A stretch of 64,000 nt of DNA from positions 38,108,428 through 38,172,427 of the forward strand of contig NC_080081.1 of NCBI RefSeq assembly GCF_949987535.1, written 5' to 3'. The position numbers and the translations under genes are program-made. The DNA comes from Balaenoptera acutorostrata (Eukaryota > Chordata > Mammalia > Artiodactyla > Balaenopteridae). Below, in pieces: positions 1-10,882 of this stretch; positions within the stretch are counted from its first letter, which is position 1; each line of letters starts with the position of its first letter. The notes under the pieces are model-generated. The model searched no databases. It was not told the origin of the DNA and saw only the letters and a program-made list of their open reading frames with translations.

Positions 1-650
1 AGATTATTTTCCATATAGGTCATTTCAGAGTATTGAGTAGAGTTCCTTGTGCTATACAGTGCGTCCTTATTAGTTATCTATTTTACATATAGTAGTCTGT
101 ACATGTCAATTCCAATCTTCCAATTTATCCCTCCCCCCCTTACCCCCTGGTAACTATAACTTTATTTTCTACATCTGTACCTCTATTTCTGTTTTGTAGA
201 TAAGTTCATATTTACCCATTTTTAGATTCCATATATAATTGATATCATATGATATTTGTCTCTCTCTGTCTGACTTACTTCACTCAGTATGACAATCTCT
301 AGGTCCATCCATGTTGCTGCAAATGGCATTATTTTGTTCTTTTTCATGGCTTAGTAATATTCCATTGTGTATATGTACCACATATATCCATTGTATTCGA
401 TTGTTTATATGTACCACATATTCCATTGTATATGTGTACCACATATACCCCATCTGATAAGGAGTTAGTATTTTGGATGCTAACCCCTTATCAGAGATAT
501 GGATTGCAAATATTTTCTCCCATTCCATAGATTCACTTTGTTGGTTGTTTCCTTTGTTGTGCAGAAGCGTTTTAGTTTGAGGTAGCTCCACTTCTTTGTT
601 TTTGCTTTTGTGCTCTGTGTCTTTTCCCTTTGTTCTTAGGTGTCCTAGGC
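1..650 (-). mobile_element. L1 3' end, rearranged, minus strand
   Basis: Read on the minus strand, this is the 3' part of an artiodactyl L1. Positions 1-300 match the 3'UTR (text such as 'agagttccttgtgctatacag' reversed). About 300-440 is the end of ORF2, including the 'TYTMEY' peptide. About 445-600 is an upstream piece of ORF2 ('EWEKIFA...SDKGL'). The missing ORF2 sequence between these pieces shows an internal deletion near 445. A short region at 370-445 repeats 'atgtaccacatat' about three times, a small tandem duplication. The element runs off the left edge of the window. Confidence 0.75.
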
Positions 651-1110
651 ATGCCACTTCCTTCAGCACTCTATAAAGGAAGACAGAAACCATCCCTTTG
701 GGCAACTCACTAGAAGGCCAGGATGTTGGAGGACTATTCCATTCTCTTTATTCTCAAGTGAATTTGGGGGCCAAGGTAATTTCTCTTGGCACTCAACTGT
801 GTCAGTTTGGTATAAGGGCCAACATGTTAAAGTGAAATCACTCACCTTACTCATTTCCATGTGTCTATTTTTAGGTTTGTTCTTGTCTGATGACTGAAAC
901 TTCTTGACTAAATCCTGGACTTCTCAGAAGGTAATTTGGTTCATATATTGTTGTCAAATTAATGTTTCTGTGAGAAACTACACCTGAGATTTCCTCTTCT
1001 GCCATTTTGCTGTTATAACTTCCTATATATCTTTGTTTTCTCCTTTGAGTTATGTATATTCATTCATGTGATTTTTTTTGTATACTTAATGAATTGTTAA
1101 AAGATAAACT
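651..1110. other. Unassigned sequence
   Basis: No gene, repeat family or regulatory signal is recognised here. The short open frames have no coding character. Confidence 0.4.
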
Positions 1111-1425
1111 GAAACATATTAAATTTTTTAAGACTTTATTTGAACATTATTTGAATGGGGAAGCAAATCAGAAGTGGTTAAGAGTGCTCCACCCATACAG
1201 GCTAGGGGAAGCACATAGAGAAAATGCCAAAGCATAAAAAGGAAATTATTTGATTGGCTATAACTTAAAGCCTAATTTGCTCTTAGTGATTGGTTGCTCT
1301 TAGGTTTTGATTTCTAAATATCTAGAGGCATTTATAGGCATTTATAGGCTTAGATTTTGGTTTGCATATGTAAGCCACTAGGGCATTAGAGCCACCTCAG
1401 TCTAATGGTCTCCTTGTTTAATTAA
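1111..1425 (-). mobile_element. Possible ancient LTR fragment
   Basis: The text around 'gattggctataacttaaagcc', 'ctcttagtgattggttg' and 'catatgtaagccactagggc' is reminiscent of an old mammalian ERVL-type LTR. Read on the minus strand, an AATAAAG-like signal sits near 1133. No terminal TG/CA or target duplication is visible, so this is a weak call that rests on text similarity only. Confidence 0.25.
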
Positions 1426-2580
1426 CTTACCAATAGAAATATATGTAAACTGCATGCTCTTTAAAATTAAATGTACCTAGAAGAAAAGATTATGTTTGAA
1501 ATGATGCATAAATTTTCTAGTTCACTAAATATAACTCATTGATTAGTCAGATTTTCATCTGAATGAAACCAATGTGAATTACCAAATGTCATAGTCATCT
1601 GAATATTCATATATTTTATCAGAGTTTTATAAAAATAATAACTTTTCACATGACTGCAAATAATCAGATAAAATTCATTCCCTCATTAAATAAAATATAT
1701 TGCCTATATCCAAAAGAGAACCTAAGTTGCTTATACTGTTTTGTACTATAGTTTAATTGTATTGTGTTTTAAACATTTAGAAAATTGTAATTTAAACATG
1801 AGGTATTAGATCATAAAATTATTTCTACTGATTATGATGAAGGTTTTTACTACATGCATAATTAATCTTTATTTTTAACATGAACTTAGAATCCAAAATG
1901 AAAAACATTAATAACTAATACATTCTGGGACCTTTATCTTTTTTGTGGACTTACAAAATGTACTGACTTTTCTCCTGGGCTGATTAGAAATAATTTAAAA
2001 TTAAACTGCTTTGCAAGAATTAACTAAAAATCAAATTTTTCTTACAGAAAATATTTCCTTTATAATTCTCTAACTTTAAAGGACCCATTTCTCTTTATAT
2101 TTACATGAAAAAACTTTTATTTCTCATAAGATTTAAGAAAACAATTCAGTAGTTTGAGGATACCTGAATAATATAAAAAGGCATGAAGTAAAAATATGGT
2201 GTCTTCATTTTGTTGGATAATTTTTAAAATGTGCATTTTCTTTAAGTATAAATAAGTGTGTCAACTTAAAATTTATGTTTCCTTACAAGTTCACTGATAA
2301 CTTGATATACAATATAAACTTTCAGTTTAATTTTCTTTATTTGCTACCAATTTATAAACTGTTGTTAATGAAATGTTATCATAAACTGATTTATCTATCT
2401 GATCTATTTATCTATCTTATTTTGAAATATAAAGAATCATATAGTGAATCAAAAACGAGAATAAGGAAATAATTTCTCAAAACAATGTTTAAAATATTTT
2501 AAATTTAAACATATATCTACTGAGGATAAATTATATATTCAAGAGTTTTGTTAAAAACAATATATAAAATATATATTTAT
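1426..2580. other. AT-rich unassigned sequence
   Basis: Very AT-rich DNA without recognised repeats, splice-bounded open frames or promoters. The small open frame at 2275-2472 has the composition of random AT-rich sequence (many Leu, Tyr and Ile) and is not called as a gene. Confidence 0.4.
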
Positions 2581-2581
2581 A

Positions 2582-2680
2582 TATATTTATAACTAAATCA
2601 CTTTGCTGTACACCTGAAACTAGCACACCATTGTAAATCAACTATATTTCAGTAAAAAATTTTAAAAAAAATTAAAAATA
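2582..2680 (+). mobile_element. L1 3'-terminal stub
   Basis: The stretch 'atcactttgctgtacacctg' followed by 'cattgtaaatcaactata' and an A-rich tail is the last ~90 bp of an artiodactyl L1 3'UTR. It is severely 5'-truncated. No clear target duplication could be read in the AT-rich flanks. Confidence 0.7.
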
Positions 2681-3685
2681 TGCAATTATGATGAGCTTAA
2701 TTTGCCAAAAAAAGGAAATAAAATATATTTGTATGCCCTGATTTATTCCTGCACACATTCATCCAGGAAATATCTATTGGCAGCCACTCTTTGACAGAAA
2801 CTGCAAATTAGAAATGTCTGATGAGGAAGATATCATAAAGTTCTAAATGGATTATTATTTTCTGGTTTCTTAGAAATCTATTCTACATTCAGTTTCCTAG
2901 TCAGAATCTCTCTGCAGAGATCATAATCCTCTGCCTTTCCTCTCCAAATATTAGAGATATAGATGCTCTTTAAATATTGAAAAAAGGAAAGAATACCAAA
3001 ATATTATGTAGTTCATTGGACAAGTAGTTGCTGTGTCTTCTCTAAGCCTCATGCCTGTCCTAAAGTTATCTTCTAAGTTTGACAACCTTATCAACTGTAT
3101 TTGTTTTTAAGACTGATTACTCTTTTTAAATATACTAAGAATACTTAATGAGGCTCCTTTCTGGAGAATAAACTTTTATGTTGAGATGACAAAATATAGG
3201 CACAAGCTTCTACATTTGCTGACCATTGGTGAACTTTAGTAAATGCATTACCCACCTCATTTTATTCTAGGCTCATTAAGCTCAGTGTGTTTTAGCTAAT
3301 ACATCACTTTCATTAGAATTTAGCAATTCTTTTGTTCAATAAGGATGTGAGTGTCTACTTCAAGCTCTAGCTGAATGACTGACTGACTGACTAACCAGCA
3401 TAGGCTAATTATTTCCTTAAGTTGAGGCATAGAATTACAATGTATGTGGAATAATAGAATACATTGACATTGTAAAAGAACTAGTAGAATATTAAAGGGA
3501 AAAAAATCATGTTTAAAAGATAATTAAAAGTGCTTAGCAGTGTGCTTAAAAATGGTTTTGAATAAAATTATACTCCATAGAACACTTTTATATACTGCAT
3601 CTAATTTAAGAAATATAAACAATTGTTTCAATTAAATACATCTAAACATTTTCTTAAAAACAGTTTTGGGTGACAATTAATATAT
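2681..3685. other. Unassigned sequence
   Basis: No feature recognised. There is a short (GACT)n run near 3377-3392. Confidence 0.4.
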
Positions 3686-3689
3686 GTAT

Positions 3690-3940
3690 TTAATGTGAAT
3701 GCTTTCTATGCACCAGGCACCTTTCTCAGAACTTCAGATATATTAGTGAACAAAAGACCAAAACTCTTGTTTCTTGGAGCTTATATTCTAGCCATAGTAG
3801 ATAGATAATAAATAATACAGGTAATAATTATTTCTTGTATTAAAAAGTTAATGAATACTGTGGGAAGAAAAGAAAAAAAAATTCTAAGTAAGTAGAGTCA
3901 GGAGACTTTGGAAAGAAGAATTCTATATGATGAAATGAAT
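3690..3940 (+). mobile_element. L2-type LINE fragment
   Basis: The 'tatgcaccaggcacctttctcag...gtgaacaaaagac...gagcttatattctag' text follows the usual 3' part of mammalian L2 ('caggcactgttct...gtgaacaa...gagcttacattctag'). It is highly diverged, as expected of an ancient element. The 3' boundary is uncertain. Confidence 0.55.
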
Positions 3941-5421
3941 AAATTTAATTAACATAAATATATTTATGGGCACCCTAAACATAAATGTGAAGTGTCTTGT
4001 TTTTCCTGCTTTTCCTTAAAAAATAATTGATTTTCCTCTCATTCTATATGAGTGTCTACAGAAATTGATTTCTCTTTATTTGGGCCTACATACCCTGAAA
4101 ATACAAGGTACTGCCTTTCTACCCTATAATCCTCTCAAATTTAGCTCAGCCTTATCTCATTTTCCACTAAAATTAAAGAATCATAAAAAATAATCTGTAT
4201 CTTGACTCTAAGTGAATGCCTCCCATTTTTTCTTTATTTTTTCTAATACATTATTTTCCCATATATTTAAATTTATCCACTGACTATTAAAACCCCTTGT
4301 ACGGCAATTTTAGAACTTCTCTGAGACCCTCTCTCTCTTAGAAGAAAACAGAAAAAACTCCAAATACCAAAGACCAACATATAAATCATAGTCATTTTTG
4401 TTTCTCCAATCACTTAATTCACTGCCTGACACAAATGAAGTGATTATTTCAGAATTTGTGTGGTAGAAATGACAGTGCATACAGTGAGGGAATGGGGAAT
4501 CTTCCTCTACATGCTTTATGAAATGTATGTAATAATCTCAGTATTGTTTAAGCTATTTTATATATATATGGTGGGCAATGAAATATTTCATAGCCACAGA
4601 TCCATGCTCTTAGCTACCGGAACTGTAGAAAAATGGAAAATTTTTGAAACCTCACAAAAAAAGAATCATCTCTCATTCTTTTCCTTTTTTCCTTTTTTAT
4701 TTATTTACTTTTTACTAAAACAATTTAGGATTGACCCTGATATGTAAAGGGTTAGTGAGAGTTAATACTCCACAGCCACACTGCCATCTACTGGAGGAGG
4801 AGGGAATGAAAATCAGATACTTGTTTCTCTCCATTCAGATTATTTTGTGATGGTGATGGTGGTTGGGGAAGTGAGAGGGGTGTTAATAAAACATAATATG
4901 CTATTTTTTAATGAGCCCTCAATTAAAAATACCTTTTTTTGCTTCTATGACAATTCACCAATGAATGAAATTCTGAAGTCTCAAATTGTATCCTTAGAAG
5001 ATGCAAGAGTCTGAGGTCATTGAAATTATTCCTTTGATATGCACCTTAACCATCTACGGCCAATATCTTATTTTTCTCCATCCTGAATCCCCTCAGGGTG
5101 CATAGTCTGGGGGTGGCTGCCTTGGCTGATGGCTTGATGGCCATCTACAACATTCTTTGCTTACTGATGTGACAGGAGACATTTTTCATCTGCAATAGCG
5201 ATGGAAATGCTGTAAAGAAAATTTTGGAAAATTTAGAATATTCTTTCCCAGCTACCTAGTATTCATTTTTTGTCTTTCCCTTTTTCATTCCTACTACGTG
5301 GAATGCAAATGTATGCATGGAGTACTATCTATTACCTATCCTGAATCACCCTTGGGAATGGAAGACCCATGGTGAGGAGGGCAGAACAGAAAGAGAAGGT
5401 ATCTGATTCCTGGGATTTATG
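3941..5421. other. Unassigned sequence
   Basis: No gene or repeat is confidently recognised. The 95-codon open frame at 4460-4747 ends in a T-rich, Phe/Leu-rich stretch and shows no family signature. Confidence 0.4.
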
Positions 5422-5425
5422 GAAC

Positions 5426-6036
5426 TGATACCGAGCAGGACCCTGTGGGGCTCCTGGGCACAAAAGCCTTCCTATGTCCCCCATTTCTCTGATTAGGAAA
5501 TAGGCTTCATTCAGCCTCCATGATCTTCCCTGAGTTCCAACAGGCAGGTTCGAACAGTTGTTAATTAGGGAAGGGAGGGGATGAGAGACAAGGGAGGGAC
5601 AGTCAAGAGAAACAATAGTGCAGCCTTGGGGAAATGTTCTGTCTCCCCATCAACGGATACACACAACTATATCTTTGAGCTGTTATGCAGATACTGAAAC
5701 CCCCAACGAGTGGGAGAAGTTGACTGCATGTTGCCCACAAGCACGTAGACCCCAGACCAGTTGGAACCAGAAGGTTGATGTTGATGATGTTGACTCCCAC
5801 TTACCTCACCACTAACCAATCAGAAGAATGTCCACAAGCTGATCATGCCCTCTTTGCCCATTACTATAAAATTTCCCACTACTGCCTCCAGGTTGGGACA
5901 CACAGTTTTGAAGGCATTAACCCACTGTGGCCCCCTTTGCTGGCAAAGCAATAAAGCTATTATTTTCTACTTCACCCAAAACTCTGTGTCCGAGATTTAA
6001 TTTGGTGTCCGGGTACCGAGGCCAGATTTGGCTTCA
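5426..6036 (+). mobile_element. Solo LTR of a class I endogenous retrovirus
   Basis: This 611-bp unit begins TG (5426) and ends CA (6036). It is flanked by a perfect 4-bp duplication, GAAC at 5422-5425 and again at 6037-6040. Inside are a CCAAT motif near 5815, a TATAAAA box at 5865-5871 and an AATAAA polyadenylation signal at 5950-5955, in the order expected for U3-R-U5. There is no primer-binding site or gag/pol on either side, so the internal provirus was lost by LTR-LTR recombination. The 4-bp duplication and short R/U5 fit gamma-type (class I) elements. The subfamily is not assigned. The open frames inside it are incidental. Confidence 0.85.
5865..5955 (+). promoter_or_regulatory. LTR core promoter and poly(A) signal
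   Basis: A TATAAAA box lies at 5865-5871 and an AATAAA at 5950-5955, 85 bp apart within the solo LTR. Transcription would be predicted to start around 5890-5900 and read rightwards. Whether it is active cannot be told from sequence. Confidence 0.6.
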
Positions 6037-6436
6037 GAACCACCGTATCAGGCCCACTCTTCTATCTCCAGACTGCTTTCATTTGAAAGACAAATCTTTA
6101 TATATTTTAACCTTTCTTTATTTTGGATTTTCTGATACAAATTCCAACCTATACCCTGCTCAAGATTCAAAATTTCAGGAGAGAATGTCCAGTTCTTATA
6201 GCTTTTAAGTGTCCACACTTCACCTTGCATATAATAAGGTTACTTCATTTATAGTCCCATTTAGAGTGACCATCAGCAAGGAGAGAGAATATCCCAAATG
6301 AATTGATAAATTTGGATGCTCTTAACATAATATGGGAATGGATGTTTCACGTGCCAAATAACAATCAACTTCTATCATAGGTAGATAGGTAGATAGATAA
6401 CCTCCCTCAAGGGTCCTTATAAAAATAATAATGTTG

Positions 6437-6572
6437 GGAGACGCAAGACGGAGGGGATATGGGGATATACGCATGCATATAGCTGATTCACTTTGTTATA
6501 AAGCAGAAACTAACACAACACTGTAACTCAATTATACTCCAATAAAGATGTTAAAAAAAAAAAAGAAAAAAA
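6437..6572 (+). mobile_element. L1 3'-terminal stub
   Basis: The sequence 'gctgattcactttgttata', then 'aagcagaaactaacacaaca', and a terminal 'aataaagatgttaaaa' plus an A-rich tail is the 3' end shared with the larger L1s at 33-40 kb and 61-64 kb. It is truncated to about 130 bp. It sits directly against a mariner remnant, so it inserted next to or into that older element. Confidence 0.75.
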
Positions 6573-6690
6573 GGTTTGGGAAGATGGAATTATGAAGTTG
6601 CCTGAAAAATGGCAGAAGGTAGTGGAACAAAAGGGTGAATACTTTGTTCAATAAATTTCCTGGTGAAAATGAAAAAAAAAATGTTTAAGT
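6573..6690 (+). pseudogene. Mariner transposase C-terminal remnant
   Basis: From 6586 to 6654 one frame reads G-I-M-K-L-P-E-K-W-Q-K-V-V-E-Q-K-G-E-Y-F-V-Q followed by TAA at 6652-6654. The 'LPxRWQKVVxxxGEYF' end is the hallmark C-terminus of mariner (Tc1/mariner, DDD/D) transposases. After the stop the text continues as 'taaatttcctggtgaaaatg', typical of the mariner 3' flank known in ungulate genomes. Only about 23 codons remain. The catalytic core and both inverted repeats are missing, so it is a dead fragment, cut on its left by an L1 stub. Confidence 0.7.
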
Positions 6691-7129
6691 AATGAATGAG
6701 ATTTGCAAAAGTATTCTTGAATTTAAATGAATTCACATGATATAGCTGCTTCTTAAACCAGCTCTCAATGAAGGCAAATGTAATTACCACAAAGTACCCT
6801 TCAGTAAAAGTAACACCAAGGAAGATAGTGGTATAATATTGCCCAAAGTTGTAGATCTGAGGAACTGCTTTAATTCAATGAAGACTTGAGAGAACCCATA
6901 TTCTTCAGGAAATGTATAAAAATGCATTTATTTAAACTGAGAGTCCTAATGTATTCTTATTTTCCAACATCAGGAATGGAATCATTCTACATTGGCATCA
7001 AATCTTTAAAGAAAACTACACAGAAATCCATTTCACATTATTTGGTGAAACTATCTTTTAATGATGTGACTACTTATTAGGATTTACACTTGTGATCTTA
7101 CATATACTTTGATATTAGTCCTACATTAG
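6691..7129. other. Unassigned sequence
   Basis: No feature recognised. Confidence 0.4.
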
Positions 7130-7285
7130 GCAATTTATTTACATTTTACAGTTAAGGAAACAGATCAAAAAAGGTTAGAAATAGATTTCCAAACCAAAAT
7201 AGTTTTCCCAAATCACAGAGTTGGGAAGTGGAAGAACTAAAATTCACATTTAGATCTATCTGATTACAAAAATTCAACTCTCTTT
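7130..7285 (+). mobile_element. MIR SINE fragment
   Basis: 'attttacagttaaggaaac', 'cccaaatcacagagttggg' and the following 'gaactaaaattcacatttag' track the 3' half of MIR ('ttttacagatgaggaaac ... ggtcacacagct ... gaaccca'). It is an ancient, strongly diverged mammalian SINE. Confidence 0.6.
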
Positions 7286-7668
7286 ATTAAAATACCTCCC
7301 TAAGTTTTTCATGAGGCAACGAGAGAAAATATTTGAAAATATATAGGACTACAATATTTCTCAGTAATTGATGTTTGTGAATGAAACTGAGGTCATATAT
7401 GTATGTAAAACAAGTCGGATATCTTTCCTTCAGTGATATATTCTACACCCGGGAGAATAGACTCTCTCACCATGGACAGTCAACCATAATGTGTTTTTGG
7501 TATATTGGGAAAAGCTGGAGCCCAGGCTTGCTACCCCTATACACAAGTACCCTCTCCCATTTGCCAACCCCAGCTGGACATAGTTCATTTTCTGAAGGTC
7601 ATGTTGTGAAAACATTTGGAAGACACTGTCTTATATAACAGAGTGTATTTCTTAGACATTCTTGTTAG

Positions 7669-7850
7669 GGTTGCCAGATTTAGCAAATATAAATACAAGA
7701 TACTCAATTAAATTTTAATTTCAGATAAAGCCCACATAACTTTTTCATATTAAGTGTCATATATCCCATGCCATATTACGGAGAGCATATTAACACCAAA
7801 AAATTTATATGTTCTTACTGGACATCCTATATTTTAGCTGACAATCCTGA
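7669..7850 (+). mobile_element. Palindromic non-autonomous DNA element
   Basis: The left end 'agggttgccagattta' and the right end, read in reverse complement as 'aggattgtcagctaaaa', form imperfect terminal inverted repeats around a ~180-bp palindrome-like body. 'agggttgccagat' is a familiar mammalian MER-type end. It has no coding capacity. The exact family is not assigned. Confidence 0.55.
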
Positions 7851-9595
7851 TTCTTATAGGTTTTTCCTCGATCATTATGACACTCACAGAGTTGTTTCTA
7901 TTTCAATCAGTAATAGTGATCTCAATTTCTAAACCATTTCTTGAACACAGGTGGAAAAACAGGGTGAGACTCTAATGAAAAGGGATATTGCTGATATGAA
8001 GCATTTCATTAATGTCAAGATAAAACATGATGGTAAATGTCTTGGTCATTAGCCTTGTGAGTACCCTGAGGTTTCATTGCAATATGACTTTCAAGTTCTA
8101 AATGCTCAGGGATACATCACTTAATTACTGGAAAGTTATCACTCTGAATATATTTCTAAAGTGTTTAAGAAAATGACCCTGTGTTATAGCTTATGTTTGC
8201 TCAGAGCAGTAACTTAAAGTCCTAGTGCTCTGAGATTCTCCTCCTGACACCCAGCTTCTGCCTGTGCTATTGATCACCTTCCTGAGCTACATGAGGTCAT
8301 TCTTTGCTGTTTTGCGTCCTACTCTGACTTTCTGGGAGATGAAAATATCTTCCATATTCTATCCTACACCCAGCATGAGATCTTTCCTTCATTCCTGAAG
8401 AGTGTGGTTTTTCCTTTACCCCCTTCAAAAGATAAGAACATCATAAAGCACTTTCAGTGTGTGCCAAGGTCTGAATCACTTTATTTGAAATAGCACCCCC
8501 CGCAGGCCATGTAAATCATGTCTCCTTTCAGCTGCATCCAGTTCGCTTTAGTTCATTTCCCTTCTCTTCTTCAGTAAAAAGTGAAAAAGATAGAGCTTTC
8601 AGATCTTACTCCAATCATCAGGAGTCTGTGCTTTTGATTTTTGAAAATGTGAATTATGGAAAAAAATATTTACAAACACAATCGTGTTTTAATTCTTATT
8701 TTAACATAAATATTTAGGAATAAAACTTGTTGAGATGAAACTGCATATAATGATTACAATCTCTTTATATTTTATGTAGAAAAAAATAACTCCTTCAGGC
8801 AAACCTTTCATTAACAATATTTTTTAGTTTTAATTGTGCATTAATAAAGGCCATCCAGCTTTTTCCCCCCTAGAACAAAGACAAAGGCAACCTCGAGGGT
8901 AAATTGTGTTCCAACTTTTAGAAAATTGAAAGCATAAATTATACATCACCCTATTTTTTTCCAATTTCTTCTCTCATAAACTGAGAAACATCTGAAGTTT
9001 CATTTTCACCCAAGGAATTTGCTATGCCTATAATGTAGTTATATCATGCAAGACATCTTGTTCTAATCTATTTATATTAACTTCTGTTTAAAAGAATCTA
9101 TATTGAATCGTTTTCATGAAGTATTGTGTCATTTAATAATCCTTCAGTTTCCTAAGCTCTACAAACAGCTCTAGGTTAATAAGCAGTGTTGTATAAAAAA
9201 TAAATAAAAACTTCTGCAAGAACTTGATTCATTAATATTTCTTTTATTTTTTTTTTTTCATAGTTAGGAAAAAGACTTCCGTGCTGCTCTCAAAAGTTGG
9301 TTAATGTATCTTAAGTGTAGGAAAGATAATTTTCCTATGAAAATATCTCCAGATTCCGAAGCTCCCTTTATAAAAAGAATGATTCAGTGGTTCTCAAAAA
9401 ATTCCAAAGCAGGGGAGTCAGAAGAAATCTTGCCAGAACAACCTAGATTTTTAAAAAGTGATATATTTAAATATATATATGCAGTTATATACCATTACAT
9501 ACATCATATTTCTATATATTTACAATTATATACCATTGAAAATGTCAATATTGTAAACTGCAAAGTATTATGACTTTCATTCATGCACTCCATAA
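7851..9595. other. Unassigned sequence
   Basis: No gene or confident repeat is seen. The open frame at 9304-9573 has no recognisable motif. A T-rich run lies at 9246-9259. Confidence 0.35.
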
Positions 9596-9599
9596 AAAC

Positions 9600-9870
9600 A
9601 CATTCCTGCAACTTATCACATATTACTAGGCTTTGAGTACAAAACAGCACATGCAAGAAGCATGTCGCTCAGTGAGAATAGTGTCCTGAGGAGAAGCTAA
9701 AATTAAATAAAGAGTTCCAGGGGTTTTGGCAGAATAAAGCAGGCTAGGGAATAGGGAATGAGGGCGTTTTCAGTGAAGGGACACTAGATCTCACTAAGAA
9801 ATATACATTAATGGTGAGATAATTTAGACCAGGCAGGCAAACAGTGTTCCAGGAGAGTGGATTAAAATAT
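9600..9870 (+). mobile_element. Possible L2-type LINE fragment
   Basis: 'aggctagggaatagggaatg', 'gtgaagggacactagatct' and 'acagtgttccaggagag' resemble the diverged L2 3' region ('gggaaggcctct...gcattccaggcagag'). This is weak, text-based similarity. Confidence 0.3.
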
Positions 9871-10868
9871 GTACGTGAAAATATGTTCTGATAATAGAAA
9901 TGAATTCCTTAGATTACTGTTATGCTAGGCTTTAACAACTGATTCCAGTATTATTTACTACTATACCTCTGCCAGGATATTGTCAATCTTTTTATGATTC
10001 AGTCTAAATGTGAAAATATGAAAAATTTTATGCTTATATATTTACACAAATGCATTCCAACCTGACATAAACTTACTATACTATCTTGTTAGTGGAGAAT
10101 TCATGTTTTATGAATGTGTCCTACGCTATTCTCAGGTGAACTATTTTCTTAGTAGAATCCTTTTTGACTAATCTCTAAAGGGTTTTTTCTCAGTGTATCT
10201 TATTTTGTTTATTTTATATAGATGATTTCTGTGGCATTCTATGTCTCATCTATTCAGCTATAAAAGTAGAATCAGCTGATATTTTGTTTTTAAAAGTTAT
10301 TTAAACATAAAAATATACTTCTGTCAACACATTTGTAAAATAATATTGTGAAACATGAATTTTGATTGTTGTTCATTTGCTTTTTAAAAATATTAAATAA
10401 ATAAGCTTAAAAATATTCATCTTTTCTGGGGCAAGAAGAGTTCTATTGTTATGACTCCACTTGTCACTGGTGAAATTAATCTACTTGTCATTTAATGTGA
10501 CCTACTTTGTCATGGAAGATACTTGCAGTTTTCTTTACCATAATCGTGACTAGAATGATTGTTCTTTTGATGGGCTTGTAAGATTTCGTCATGAACAATC
10601 TGATATTATTTTGAACTGGAGAAGGGTGCTTCCCTTGTGCACCCAGTTTAATAAATCTTCTAGGTGCAGTCTCTATCCTGGCTTGCAAGGTCCTACACTA
10701 ATCACACTAAGCACTGAAGCCTTCATTGTGATTCTGGCATTTCTCATGGGAGATGATAGCAAACTTATTTCATCAATACTCTGGAAGTTCAATTTTTGAT
10801 GAAGGTTCCATGAACCCTCTTTAATTCCTTCTTTGGAATTCAGACCCTAGTCAATTAGCTTAGCAATC
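9871..10868. other. Unassigned sequence
   Basis: No gene or repeat recognised up to the L1 target site. Confidence 0.35.
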
Positions 10869-10882
10869 CCCTCTCCTTTTTT

